A stretch of 64,000 nucleotides of DNA from the NCBI GenBank assembly GCA_019915135.1, contig JAHLMK010000015.1, positions 496,001 to 560,000 of the forward strand, written 5' to 3'. How positions within the stretch are numbered: the first letter of the stretch is position 1; each line of letters begins with the position of its first letter. The notes below the pieces were generated by a model that worked only from the letters and a program-made list of their open reading frames with translations, ran no database searches and was not told the origin of the DNA. Source of the DNA: Strobilurus pachycystidiatus. Lineage: Eukaryota > Basidiomycota > Agaricomycetes > Agaricales > Physalacriaceae. The position numbers and the translations under genes are program-made. Below are positions 23,818 to 36,797 of this stretch, one piece after another.

Positions 23818-25127
23818 GGGGAGTGGCCAAGTTGTGCGGTGGGGAGAAGAAGGTAGTCGCGGTGGCGACAACAAAGAAACCTGCTGAACGGCACCGATCA
23901 ACTAGAGAGAGTCGTGGTAAAAGGATGAGTGTATCTAGGCGATCCCTGCCTACTGCGCAGTGCGCGCTTCGATGACGTGATCTAATATCCACTTGCTTTC
24001 CCATCTCAATTTGAGCACCGGCACCGAATCATCAGTTATAACCGGAAGTTGGCCTACTAACATGAACACTCTACAACGCTCCAAAAAGTACGCCCACAGC
24101 AAAAGTACATCTCGTCATTGGGGACCGCGCGTTTACTGCTTAAAACCGTTTAGACATTCTACACAATCACATGTGCGAATCGAGCAACCAACAATCTTTG
24201 TTTGAGTTCTAGGTTCGTTGCTAAGGCTGGGAAGGAAGAAATGATTTAAACGGCACGGTCCTGATATAGAACCCCGGTCAAAGACTTCTACTGCAAATGT
24301 ATTCTTGGCTCTCAATTTCTCTCTTGATTCAATAGCACAGTCAATCTTCACGGAACAAATCTTTGATTCAGAGCAGCCATCACTGGCATGCTATCAGGAC
24401 GCCACACGAGATTGTCATCCACTTCATTGGGGACTGGGATTCTGCAGGCAAGACAGGTCAAGTCGAAGGAGATGAAAGGAAGCTTCCAGGTAGGTCTTCC
24501 AGGAAACCGGTGATTTGCTAGTCTGCTGATGACGAGGATTTGAACAGTACATAGCAAAAGCAGCCGCGCTCATCTATTTCCTCGCATGAAATTGGCTAGT
24601 CCATTAACAGAAGTCATGAGTTTCATTGAGATACGTGAGACGAATAGAGGAGGAATTCGAGAGAGCGTCACCTTGTTGAAAGCTCAACACAGTTGCAGAG
24701 GCAGAACGGGACAGTCAGCGGCTAGAGCGAGCGGAGAGTGAGGGGGAAGTAGTCCTCAGGACGGTCATTGAGGGCCGAGGCAGTGATCACAGAGATGGAA
24801 GCAAGCCTTGTACAACTGACACAGCTACAGTGTGTCCAGAGTGACAGGTCTTCAGAAACCAGAGGATGTCGAGATTGAACGGTTCTGACAATGAACGAAT
24901 TCGGATGATGACACCTAAACACGTCACGCGGTCTCCGGACCTGTAGGTCCGCCTGGTCCGGTCAACCATGCCTCTTTTATGTAATTGATCATTCCTCTCA
25001 AAAACTCCCACAAGCGCCCACAATCGAGCACCGATTGCAAGGGCTGTGCCTGCACCTTTGCTGAGAAAGACCCTCTCAAGAACCAACAGCATTTTTTTCT
25101 TCCTCACGCCATCACGCAGTACGAAAA
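23818..25127. other. Divergent intergenic region between the regulator and the WD40 gene
   Basis: Contains both promoters. An in-frame upstream ATG for the regulator exists at 23901. No protein or RNA gene is recognised between about 23950 and 25050. Confidence 0.5.
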
Positions 25128-26826
25128 ATGGCCAGTGTGCCCATGGGTGCGCAGGTTTTCGACCTGACTTTTCATCCATCAAACTGCACCGCGTATGCCT
25201 GTCTCATGTCTGGCCAAGTGAAGGCGATATCGTATGACTATGAGGGGCGCCACAAGGAATCTTTCTCTGTCAGTGTGTCCCAGCGCTCTTGTCGTGGGAT
25301 CACCATCAACGAAGACGGCACCAACCTATTCGTTGTCGGAAAGGGAAAAGCTATACAGTGCGTCAATTAACACAGCAGAAGTTCTCTGCTTGACCTCTGC
25401 GCAGCACAATCGATACATTGACCGGAAAAGTCACTCAATCACGAACCAAAGCCCACGAGTGTGTGGCCTCTATTGCCTCTTTCCCTTCCTGACCACGGTT
25501 TCTTCAAGATCCCCCATAAATCGCGTAAAGCACCTGACACCCTGGCTCTTTTCTACCGGTGACGATGACGGCGTAATCAAGGTCAGGACATCCCGCATGA
25601 CCCCACTCTCGTCCCCGTTGTATCGGTATGCTTACCCATGAGCGCAGCTCTGGGACCCCAGGAAAAAGGAGGTCGTCCGCAAGTACACTCAGCATTTTGA
25701 TTATATTACGGACTTTCTCTGGCTCGAAGATAAGAAACAATTGGTCGCTACTAGGTCAGTAGACCCATGCTCGGGACTGAATATAGTCATTTACGGTCGT
25801 TTACTCAGCGGCGACGGTACCCTGTCTGTAATGGACGTGCGCTCCAAAAAGACGGAGCCGTTCGCTCAATCAGAAGACCAAGAAGATGAATTACTCGCTA
25901 TCGCGCCCATTAAAGGGTACGTACGTTGTCTACAGCGCTGGTGTGTTATTCCGTGGTAAACTGAGTAAATTACATAGGTCAACTAAGGTCATGGTCGGGA
26001 TGCAGACTGGCGTTCTCTCAATCTTCAATAGAAGTAGTGGGTGGGGTGATTGTGTCGATCGCATCCCGGGGTAAGTCTTTCCACATATGCCCTAGTCAGT
26101 GGTGACTTACGTTTTTCAAGGCATCCTCAATCGGTGGATTCATTGTGCAGTCTACCGGAGTCCTTACCAGACGTCGATGTGACAAGCACAATACTGACGG
26201 GGTCCTCGGACGGTATCGTTCGCGCCGTTCAGGTTTTTCCCACGAAACTGTTGGGTGTCGTGGCTGACCATGGAGAGTGGCCGGTGGAAAAGGTCGCTGT
26301 GGGCGAAGGCGTGCATCATCTGTCGCTGGAGGATGGCGACGATGATGATGATGAAGGCAGCCGAACCAAGGTTGAGAGACCCTCGGTGAAGAAGCGTCAG
26401 GAAGACGATTCAGAGGACGAGGACGATGAGCAGCCGACGGCGTCGAGTCGTTGGTGGGCCGGCAGCGTGGGACACGACGAAACCCTGAAGCTCACAAACC
26501 TGCACCACTTCTTTAGACCGGGACGGATAGATGTCGAGGAGGCAGATCCTGAACCTGAAGGCGCGGTTCCCCAGGCCGGGGACGAACATGGGGACGAAGT
26601 CGGCTTCGGCTCCGACGACTCTGGGTCCGACGGCGGGGAGGGCGAACCTGATGCTGCTGGCGCAGGAGGGAACGAGGACGGGGATAGCAGCGACTCGGAC
26701 GAGTCGGAGCCCGAGCCTCAACAAAAAAAGAGGAGGAAAAAACCGGAGAAAGATCCGCTGGCGGTTAAGCGTAAGAAGGCTAAGAATGCGGTGGATATTG
26801 AAGGGCAGTTCTTTGATGAGCTTTGA
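25128..26826 (+). CDS. JIP5: WD40 protein, WDR55/JIP5 family (ribosome biogenesis)
   Basis: The start at 25128 encodes MASVPMGAQVFDLTFHPS. The N-terminus follows the family: SGQVKAISYDYEG, SQRSCRGITINEDGTNLFVV. Further exons give SRTKAHE, FSTGDDDGVIKLWDPRKKEV-like residues, QHFDYITDFLWLEDKK, a GDGTLSVMDVRSKK repeat, VMVGMQTGVLSIFN and LTGSSDGIVRAVQVFPTKLL, making about six WD repeats. The C-terminal third is acidic and then Lys-rich (KKRRKKPEKDPLAVKRKKAK), nuclear-localisation-like, and ends EGQFFDEL. Five or more introns of about 50 bases occur. Family members act in the nucleolus in 60S subunit and rRNA maturation; role here is by homology. Confidence 0.88.
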
Positions 26827-27758
26827 TGCGTTGCAGGTTGGGGGTGACGTTGGTTACGAATTTTTTTCTGTTGGCGTCTGGTGTCTGGGTCCGTTTTGCC
26901 ATACCATTCATGTTGATTCACATCAGACTCTCGTCAATAGTGGACACGAGACAGGTGGCGGATTTTGACATAAATACATAGGACATTCATTCACTCTTGT
27001 TATCGGTGTCAGGTTTGATCTAAACGCGATCTAGTGCTTGTCTAGGACGAACTATAGGAGGCTGATTTCAGGAGTTTCGAGCGACGCTGTCTTATTGAAC
27101 CGCCATCAGCTGGTAACTTACTTCAACTTCACGAGTGGCGCATAGGATTATGTAGAGGCTTTCGTTTCGACAATTAATTGATATTACATCGTGTCCTATG
27201 TCATATCCTTAAGCACGAGTGTCGGCGCCTTGTGAACTGGAACTGAAACGACATTCGACTAAATTGATACTGTGCAGTACATAGTATGACACTAAACTAG
27301 GGTGATGAGGTAGTAAGAAATCTTCTGATCCACTGTCTGTCTTCTTTTCCGCCGAACATGCCAAATGGCGCTGTGAAACCCCCGGGGTGCGGAATAAATG
27401 GAGAAAGACGAGGTTCCAATCTAGACGACTAGATTCCAGTGATGCGCCTCCGTCACGGACACAGAAATTCACACCAATAAAGATGGGTGCCTGTCTACTA
27501 TCCGATGGGGAGTGAGAACCTGGCCATCGATTGCCTTTTTGTCTTCTTAACTTCTTAAGTAGAACGATGGTGATGCGCCCCTCGTAATGCGTATGCGGGC
27601 GGGAGACTCCATACGTTCATGCCATGCAGAGGCGGTGATCAATTCGGGCCCCGATCAGGTCATCTGCTGTGTGGCAGGTTGGCCTCTTCCCCCCATCCCC
27701 TCAACCGACTCTTTGCAGTTCAAACTCGTTTCTATCTTGTTGATCACGACGACGCAGC
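26827..27758. other. Intergenic region
   Basis: 3' region of the WD40 gene and promoter of the aldehyde dehydrogenase gene. No gene recognised. Confidence 0.6.
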
Positions 27759-30131
27759 ATGAGCGCAGCGTCGAGAAAGCTGCTGCTCGGAGGCGTTCGT
27801 CTATACCGCCCACTGCGAAGAGGCGACTACTGACCTATTCCACTGTTAGATCCGCCCGGCTAAATTTGTGGTCCATTTGCGGCCAACGTCGTTTCGCGCG
27901 TTGTCGACGCGTGCGTCGAGCATCCTTGAGGCCTTGGACATCACTGGCGGCGCTGAGATTGCCGGTGTCTACGACGGAGAGTGGAAAGGAACAGGCGAAC
28001 TCACGTCGTCCGTCTGTCCCACAACTGGCGAGGTCCTTGCGCGTATCAGAACAGTGAGCACCTGCTCGCCGCATCATTGACCGCCTATCAACTCCGCAAT
28101 GTGCTACAGGCGTCACCTGAGGACGTTCAAACAGTCATTTCCAAAAGCCGCGACGCCTACAAATTTTTTCGAAGCACGTTCTTCCATTTCGCAGTCTCAG
28201 TGCCAGTTTCTCATATGAGCTTTGCTATCAAGATGTTCCTGCTCCGCGTCGCGGAGAGATTGTTCGGCAAATCCGTGAAGCCTTGGCGGACAAGGTGGGG
28301 ACATACTCACACGGTGTTTGATGCCTGTTGACTGTGTCTCAGCGTGAAGCTCTCGGCGCCTTGGTGTCCCTAGAGATGGGAAAGATCAAGACGGAAGGCG
28401 TAGGAGAGGTCCAAGAATTCATTGATATCGTAAGAGACCTGCATCCACCGTGTTTCATTCTTAGAAACAAATCTACAGTGTGATTACGCAGTCGGTCTGT
28501 CGAGGATGATGAACGGCCGTGTCGTTGCTTCGGAGCGCGTTGGGCATCAAATTTTGGAAAGTACGTGTACCTCCTTCTGAGGTGATTCGCACCTCAAGCT
28601 CTTCCAGTACCAAATCCTTTGGGTGTTGTCGGTGTCCTGAGTGCATTCAATTTTCCTGTCGCGGTCTATGGCTGGTTAGTACCTACGGTCTACCCCAAAG
28701 TCCTGACGTGATTTAATGGTCGACATAGGAATTTGTCGCTATCGCTCGCAGCGGGCAATGCTACGATCTGGAAGCCTTCGCCGACGACACCTTTGTGTGC
28801 CATTGCTGTTACTAGAATCATTAGCAAGGTCCTGGAGAAGAACGGGATTGATGGCGCTGTCGCTGCGTTAACAACCGGAGGTAAAGACGTCGGTGTCTCT
28901 ATCGTGGAGAGTCCGTCTGTCGAACTCAGTGGGTATATGATCCCTGCTTTGATTACACATTGCTCATTGGAGATCAGTTTCCTTCACCGGTAGTGAACAG
29001 GTTGGTCGTATCGTAGGACAAAGTGTCAGCTCTCGGTTCGGCAAATCTATCCTAGAACTAGGCGGCAACAACGGTACGCATCAAGTTTGATTGAGGTTTG
29101 AGCGACACGATCTAATTCAATTCAAGCCTCCATTGTGATGGCTGATGCTGACCTCGCCATGGCGGTCCCATCGGTTTTCTTTGGGGCAGTTGGCACTGCA
29201 GGCCAAAGGTGCACCTCCACGCGTAGACTTTATCTACAGCGTGGCATTGCAGACGAATTCCTGGAGCGGCTGATAAAGCTGTACAAGGCCGTCAGCCCCG
29301 GTGACCCACTAGTTGAGAGTACCCTGATCGGACCTCTGCACACAGCGACTGCTGTCCAGAACTACACCAACACCATCGAGCACCTTCGATCTATCAGTGC
29401 GGATATCCTCATCGGCGGAGAAGTGTGTAGGCAGGCGTCCTTGGAATCCGGCAACTTCGTACAACCAACGATCGCCATCCCAAAATCCGTGGACACGCGG
29501 GATAAGATATGGTCTACGGAAACGTTTGCACCGATCCTAAACATCGCCATTTTTGATGAATTGGACCAGGCAATCGAATGGAATAATGCGGTGCCTCAAG
29601 TAAGATTTATGAGACTTGGAGATGTGCCGAACTCAACATATTTGAAGGGTCTCTCTAGCAGTCTCTGGACGCGCGATCTTCGTAATGCTGGACGTTGGAT
29701 TGGGCCAAGCGGCTCAGATGCAGGCATTGTCAACGTTCGTTGCAACCGCCTCCCTCGAGTCTCTGTTGATTTCCTTTTAGGTGAATGTCGGCACTAGTGG
29801 CGCAGAGATAGGCGCTGCTTTCGGAGGTAACAAGGCAAGTCTATTCTAAAACATTACCGAGACCGATCCATTCAAGACGTTTGCTTTCCAGAGCACGGGC
29901 TGGTACGTTCTATGTTGTTCAATCCTATCAATGTCCATTGTGCTCATGCATACGTCTTTCCAGGGGCCGCGAGTCGGGTGGTGATGCTTGGAAGCAGTAT
30001 GTACGCTGGAGCGCATGCACGAGTACGCATCACACCCTTCATGAAACGCTAACCGTCCTCTGATTTCTCCATCGACAGTCAATTTCTCGGACGAGGCACC
30101 ACTGGCGCAAGGTGTTAATTTTGCTACATGA
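27759..30131 (+). CDS. ALDH7-type (alpha-aminoadipic semialdehyde / antiquitin-like) aldehyde dehydrogenase, probably mitochondrial
   Basis: Exon 1 (27759-27794) encodes [12 protein letters not shown]; an intron with a CTACTGACC branch site and TTAG acceptor leads to [20 protein letters not shown] at 27850. Together these form an Arg/Ser-rich presequence. The rest follows ALDH7A1 closely: [57 protein letters not shown], the glutamate in [12 protein letters not shown], the catalytic cysteine in [12 protein letters not shown] near 29200, [29 protein letters not shown] and [12 protein letters not shown]. The stop is at 30129-30131. It oxidises semialdehydes with NAD+; in animals the family serves lysine breakdown, and the substrate here is inferred. 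About 12 exons; frames are intact as far as I could splice. Confidence 0.9.
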
Positions 30132-30707
30132 TGTTCAAATTCGTCTGAAGTCGTCCTCTCTCTTCCTCTCTCCTTTTCTCGCGTGGCCCTCGTACTTTGT
30201 CAACTTGCTGACGAGTCGTCGGACGTTAGCGCATCGAGTCTCCTTCGAGTGTGATGCCCCGATCCGATATCTCCATAATCGTATTTCGTGTTGACTGTTT
30301 ACTCCGTGCTAGACAAATGTAAGAGATTTATAACGTCAGGTTGTAAAAACTGTTGATCAAAAGTGTACATAAAAGGACGGCGTTGAGGCGTGGAAATGTT
30401 TTGTTCAATCAAGCCAACCCTTTTTTAGATTTTCCTCCGGGGTGGTCTTGACCCGTCGTATCCAAGGCTTCTGCTATTAAGTGACGAATGGTCGAGTCGC
30501 ATCAATCCGTTTGGCAGTGCCGTCCTTGTGTGCCATCAACCTACACCATCACTACACATTGATCCCGGCCTTATAAGTTGGCGAGTTGTCCCTCTATTGT
30601 CTTCGAATCCTGCCCGGTCCACTTGCATCTTGGCATCGTCACTGTCCTGATACCCTTTCTTCTCCGCGTCAATCCTTCATCTCACTGTTCGCTACAGACC
30701 CTTCATT
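30132..30707. other. Intergenic region
   Basis: CT-rich promoter sequence lies just before 30708. No other feature seen. Confidence 0.6.
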
Positions 30708-32476
30708 ATGACCACTAGTGCCGACGACCTTCCTTGGCCAGAGCTGGGGAACGTTTCTCGAGGCGCCACGAGAGGAAATCAAGGACAGAAGGGCGTCCTC
30801 GGCCCTCCTGATCGCGACGGCCGCTGCATTCTCCAACTTCGCGTCCAGCCCAATGTCTTAGCGGTTCGCATTCGTTCGAAAAAAGCGGACTGTTTCATGT
30901 TAATATTTCACCCAGGTACGCTTAAACCGTCAAGCGAGCGATTGGTATAGAACTCTGGATAACGAGGTGAACCGTGCTCTGAAAATGACGAAAACCTATT
31001 GGCGCAAGGCCAGGCGGCGGCAGGACTACGATGCTCGTGCAGACCAGGACCACATGGAACTACACGAATGGCTTCAGCAGCTGAAGGACAAGACTATGTC
31101 GCACCTCGAGCTACTAATGCAAAAGGGCGATATCCAAGGACCCCCTTACACCATGCCTGACGATATTGAGCTCACTTTCATGCGAAAATTCATCGAAAGG
31201 CAAGCCGCCGGGATCCCTCACAATCCGCGACTTCGCAACTCTGTGGGAGAGTCAGGCTACACTATGCGCGATGACCACTCCGTCGATTCAGGGTCGCCCG
31301 ATATGTCTGACCAAGGTTACGGCGACCATAAAATGCGGACGGCAGGTGTCGGTACGCCTATTCCTCCTTTCTCCGGTCTCATGTCCCTTACCGCTACCAT
31401 AGATGTTTCCGATGCTTCCAGTAATTTCATGCAATCCTCGCGGAACTCCCACTCGCCTACTCTTCGTGACCCCGCTTCACTAGCCCAAGAAGCTACAACA
31501 TCGAGTGCGTTCACTTCTGCCGACCTTGACCGTGATCTAATTGATGACATCCAGAACAAGCCCTGCAAGTGTCTCGATCCGCCCTGGCAAGAGCACAAAA
31601 AGATACCCAAGACGCCTTCCTGCGCTACACCGCCTGTTTGGACGCTGAACGACAGGCTCGACAATCTGTCTTGTCGGCTGAAAAGCGACGGGACGATATC
31701 AGTGAGAATCCATCATGCGTTTGGGGTCTTCGTCTCTCATGACGACGGTCTAGTGTCCGCTCTTCTGTCCGTCAACCAGGGCGTTTTGGCAGGTGGTGCG
31801 TTAACGCCCGGAGCCTTGCCTTACATTTTGATGTTGAAAGCATTCCTAGTTGACCAGCGCTCCAGACACTCGTCTTTGTCATTAGAAGACCAAAGATATC
31901 ACGCGGAGGTATGCACGCCATACTGCGCACGATGTTTGGCGGTAGCTGACCATGAAGCAGGCCGTATCACGGGCCAATGCGAAAACTTTGGATTGGACTG
32001 ACGCAGGCGACGGACAGTCGGTCTACACAAGTGAGGGGATGGCTCAGTTAGAGGTCGGCAGTCTCGATTCTTCTAGCTGTTCCTGAACATGACTTTCTGG
32101 CGTCTATAGGATCCCACAGGGCGCTCCATCAACCGCAAACATTCCAGGTCCTGGGAGAGCTCTACACCGTTACAACAAGGTGGGATACTGTCCTCCTCTA
32201 TGTCGGCCGTCAGATTCAGTCTGAACGACTTCTAGTAGATGGCCAGTACGAAGTACATGTGCATGACCTCTTGAAATCCTACAATGGTTCTAACCATCCT
32301 TTCTTTCAGGATATTACGGGCCTACCTCCTCCCAGGAAAAGAATACATCATATGATGTCGGGTTTCGAGGTCCTGAACAGCGCAGCTATGCAAGTTCCTC
32401 CTCAGAACACGTACCACCCTTAAACGATACCCTCGCCTTGTACTACGGGTCTGGTAGCACTCATGACCTCCGATGA
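30708..32476 (+). CDS. Unknown protein with basic helical N-terminus
   Basis: Not recognised. The ATG at 30708 (MTTSADDLPWPELGNVSRG) follows a CT-rich promoter-like stretch. A short intron near 30899-30938 joins to DWYRTLDNEVNRALKM, then a Lys/Arg-rich helix (TKTYWRKARRRQDYDARADQ) and HLELLMQKGDIQGPPY. The long second exon (to about 31910) has a Ser-rich middle and a folded-looking part SCRLKSDGTISVRIHHAFGV. Further exons are needed to reach the likely C-terminus YASSSSEHVPPLNDTLALYY with TGA at 32474-32476. The last third of the model is uncertain. Confidence 0.5.
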
Positions 32477-33960
32477 CTATCTATTTGCTATCACTTGCAT
32501 TATCGCTTTCACTCACACCCTATCCTACATGTATCACTAGTATCAGGACGAGAACGCTCGCTTACTTTAGATTGGCCATCAAAATTCGCATTTTCATTCG
32601 TGATGCCCATTGACACGGCTAGAGACTAGAGTAGGTCAGATGAGTAAATGGGTACGTTCTCGGTCTTCGTTTTTCACATCGCCGAATCGGATGCCGACTG
32701 GATCTGGAAAGGCGCTGATGGGAGTTGTGCGATGATGATCAAACGTGATCGAGGCGCACAGTTCAATACAATCCGGTCGATGGATAGCTTCGAATCTAGT
32801 TTCCTGGACAGCGATGAAGATCCAAGTCGATAGATGGGCAACATCATTGCGTTGACCGCGGACCACCGATAATCAAGGGTACCCATTGATGGCGCCACAG
32901 TCAAGGAGCGGCGCATCCAAGGAACTTTTGAATCGGAGATAACTTCGGAGTCTCATGGTCTTTTGTGGTGCACGTGGACTCATCATTCTCTCCTACCCTC
33001 GAAGCCACGGTCTTTTCGTCTACATCTCAATACTCTACATATGAGCTGCCTATCTCGGCGTTCCGGACTTTCAAGGAATTTGGCCACCCTCCCAAAATGC
33101 CGCGTCGACTTCAGTCTCCGCTGCAATCGTCCTCAATCGGTGGTGCTTGCATCTGCCGACGGAGTATCAGTCAGGGTAAGAAGGACCGCGTTATGCTGGC
33201 GAGCAAATGGGCAATTCATGGTGTATCTGATCTCACAGGCTTCAGAGCCGCGCGTGCGCTGAAGGGCCAATCTGCCATGGGATCAGCGAAGGCTAAACAA
33301 AGGGGATTGCCGTGATGACCTACTTGGGACGAGCCGCCGGTCAAAGGAACTTGAGGCTGGGTGAACTCTCGAGTCACGGTTACAGCACTCTTCTAGAACA
33401 AATTTACAAGTAAGTCCTTCCCTACACATCACATACAAATCGGAATTGACTGGAAGGAGACTCCGGCAGTGGGCATCCCGTCCCAGTTTCACTCCTCAAT
33501 CCCAAGAGTATTCGAACGGTTAATCTCTCAAATTACATATCCGCATACCAGAAACTCAAAGTAAATAGGGACCGACCGTGTACTCTAAGTCTCCAGCCTA
33601 TCCACGCTACTATGCTGCCGTGTTGTCGATTTCCGTTCTAATACGCTTCCTGGCAGCTGAAGGACTACTCTGGTATCTCAGCTGCAGTCTCCTAGTAAAA
33701 CAAAAAACATATACTCTGCGACAGTGTGCATGTCGTCGCTGATCTTATTATTTGTCCTTGACAGCCTGATGGTCACGAATAGCCGCACGTCAAGCCTTCG
33801 TTCTGAGTCCAGTACGTCTCTCATCGTGTCTCTTCAGTACGATGCAGATACACGAGATGGTTTCTCATCACCATCATATTCGTCAAATCGGTCTCTCATG
33901 TCAGTGGCTAGCTATCAATACTCGCTTGGTGTAAATCCGCTGCATATAAGTGTCTTTCCT
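32477..33960. other. Unassigned region with a coding-like segment
   Basis: Around 32960-33315 the plus strand reads VHVDSSFSPTLEATVFSSTS and, across a clean GTAAGA...CACAG intron, GFRAARALKGQSAMGSAKAK before a stop at 33313-33315. This looks like the 3' end of a gene, but I find no believable 5' exons or family. The rest shows nothing. Confidence 0.3.
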
Positions 33961-34046
33961 TCTGTTTTCTGTACTTGGTAAGGGTTGCCTGCTTATCATC
34001 CCATCCACGGCAGATTTCGGTGCCATTTTGAAAAGGCAGCGCCCTC

Positions 34047-34819
34047 AGACGCAAGTACCGCATCTGCCCATCGACGACGCTCTGTAAGCGTTGCTCAATG
34101 GGCAAACGATTCGTACGTATATCTCATCCCCGTCTAGAACATGACACGATTTGCGATTAGTCCACAGTTCCCCTCGTTCGGCCATATCGACATGCTCGTT
34201 CTTGTTGCCATTCATGATACTTACCTGACGGAGTCTTCTGGTATCCACGATTGTGTCATCAGTCCTCAGCCACACTGTCGGGCTTACGTGCAAGGTAGAT
34301 GTCGTACTGAACCATGCAATCATCATCATCCCATGAATATTGAACCTTGTGCGTCTCTTGTCCCCGGGTTAGCCTTTGAATGCTGATCATGTCACAGACA
34401 CAATGTATGGCGCGGTCGACGTGCATAGGCGTTCCATTTTGTGACTGCAAACACCCCGTTGACGTCGCTTCTTCAAGACATAGGAAACAATGCGGCCAGG
34501 TCTGCTTTGACACAGAAATCAGCCGCGGCATCGAACACGAGGGACTCTGGTACGCTGGCTGCTGGTATGTTCGTTCGTAGCACGGAACCTCATTTTCAGC
34601 GATAGCTTGCCGGGATTGAGTCCGCAAAGGCACTGGGCGCAGCAGATTAACGTCGCCAATCTACTACCCGGTGACGGCGATCTCGAATCATCTCAGGGCT
34701 ATCCTCTTCGCATCCACACCGCGCGAAAAGGTGGTAGAGATAAAAGGAGCTCATCGTCTGTCGAGATCGGCTCGAGATCAATGGCACAAGTTGCTTTCCT
34801 CACTCAAGTTCACACCTGA
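34047..34819 (+). pseudogene. CCCH zinc-finger gene, apparently decayed paralogue of 36798-37750
   Basis: Two fingers are intact: CRAYVQGRCRTEPCNHHH near 34275-34330 (spacing C-x7-C-x4-C-x3-H, followed by the same NIEP residues as in the downstream gene) and CMARSTCIGVPFCDCKH near 34400-34455. The finger expected upstream near 34080-34120 lacks a zinc ligand (CSMGKRF, Phe in place of Cys), no first finger is visible, and the intron between the two intact fingers does not splice in frame with canonical sites that I can find. Open frame continues to about 34819. It may be a live gene with an unusual structure or a relic. Confidence 0.4.
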
Positions 34820-36797
34820 TCCCATCGTTCGGCGGCCTAAGTACTACCAGTACAACGGAACGGCGTGTCTCCGAAACTTGTACAGGGTATCAGCATTTTG
34901 CAAACAGGATTTTATCGTACTTTGATTAGTTGTGGTTGCTTGGGCTCGTTCCTGGGTACTACGGTGTCGAAACAACGTCGAACTGACCACGCAAAGCTCC
35001 CGCTCTATATCCCACTCGTACCACTTGTGTAGCTTACTCGGTGCAATGCAAGTCATCAAAAACAGGACCAATCGTTCAAGCTCAAGTTCCACCCTGACCA
35101 TTCGTCGTGCCAGCTTTAATGAAAGGGCAGCACCTACTTCCTCACGCCAAGGGCACTTCAAGGGCATTCGACTCCGATTTTATCCTGGTATGAAGGTACG
35201 GGGAAGTCAATTCAAAGCTAGGATGCGGCCCACGAGCCTCATATGACAGTAGATCTTGAAAAACAATGCTATAAGATGGTTACCCCTCGTACGGAATCTT
35301 CTAGGAATCATCATCGTCAATGATCAAAGACTGGGAGTTCGAGGGGTCTGAATTCTGGACATGGGCCTGCTTTTAGTGAAAAGTGTCATGTTCGTTCACA
35401 AGGGCTCTCGCTCTAAATCCTCCAGTGATGCTGAAGTAACCTTATCAACCCTCAGGACAAAGCCGCCACTGTGCTTGATTTCGTGATCGGGAAAGAGGTA
35501 CTTGATCGACTGTCACCGACGTACCTATGTAGGGTGGCATAATTTAACAGTCAAGCTGACTATCCTATGTCCGGAGCCAATATCCACCAACTGCCCTTGG
35601 TATCACCCGAGAATAGGCGATACCTGAGAACCTTATGCTCGTTCGGTCGCCCGTGGGAGGTCGGTCCAGGTGGGACGATACTACTTGCGGTTTGACCTGC
35701 GGGCTTGCGAACGCGTAATTGGGCCACGCGTGACGTGAAATACCTATTTGTTCATCCACAACCTCCGGTTTGAACATCCCCCCCCTCCTCCTGACCGTGC
35801 TTGTGGTGCTGAAGAAGAACATGACCATGAAACATCTCTCTTCCACTTTAAGCCATTCCACCACGATTGGTCAGACAAAGACAACCGTGAAGGTTTCACA
35901 ATACGAAAAAGTGTCCAGTATGTATCCGTGCAGGGACTGCGGATTGCGCGTTGAGGCAACTCCCTCGTAAAGAACCTTTACTTAAGGCGTTGTTGGAACC
36001 TCGGAGTGTGGACCTTCGACCTTGTACACGAGCCACAGACGCGATCATCGACAAGATGACATCAAACATCGTTGGCGACGCGGGGAACGCCCGGCCATGA
36101 TCAGATGATTCGACGGGGAATAAGGAAAGCGCAGTATCAAGCAGTATGTCCCTCAGGACAGCAGTAGCTGAAGTAGATTCAATCTGGGAAAGAATATAGG
36201 CACCCTTGTACACAGCAGGTAAAAGAAGCGACAATCGTCATTGTGGGATGAGGGCAAGTGAGGGTGTTCAGAGGTGTTCAGAAGAGGGCAAACGGCTCGC
36301 GTGAGCGCGGCAGTGAGGTGACGGAGATGAGCGAAGTTCTATAGAGCTGAGACGCATAAGTAGATACGGACGCATCACAGAGAGTCAATGACAAGTCCGA
36401 GAAACCCATTCGTCAGGATAGCCTTGAAGTTGATGGCGTGGGAGGAAATTATGTTAGGGGCCCTTGTGGCTGTGCCTGTCACTGTTTACTCCTTCGGGAG
36501 GATCAATCATCTCCGCCCAGAAAGCAAGCATGCTGGTCCTGCCTCTCTGGTCCTTGATTCTCAAATAGACGACAATGAATGTATTCCATTGACAAGCTCT
36601 TGGTGCGCCGTCGATAACTGTAGCTCTAGCTCTCACGTCCTTCGCTATATCTCTTCCTGGTCGGGAAAAGGCGGCTCATAGGCGTTGATTTCTGCATCGT
36701 TAGCTGCGCCTCATGCATCTCTCGTGTCATTTCTAGTTCCTTGCACAGACTTTGGGCTCACTTATTCCATTTCAATATCTGAACGACATGAATCAGT
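34820..36797. other. No gene recognised
   Basis: Open frames such as 34932-35246 and 35748-35954 (plus) have some coding flavour (HDWSDKDNREGFTIRKS) but no starts, splice sites or families that I can support. The segment could contain more remnants of the zinc-finger duplication. Confidence 0.35.

Noticed and set aside
19350..24180. Shared short block near 19350 and 24155 (acacaatcac...tgcgaat)
   Set aside because: Only about 20 similar bases, no tRNA-like fold around either copy; likely chance.
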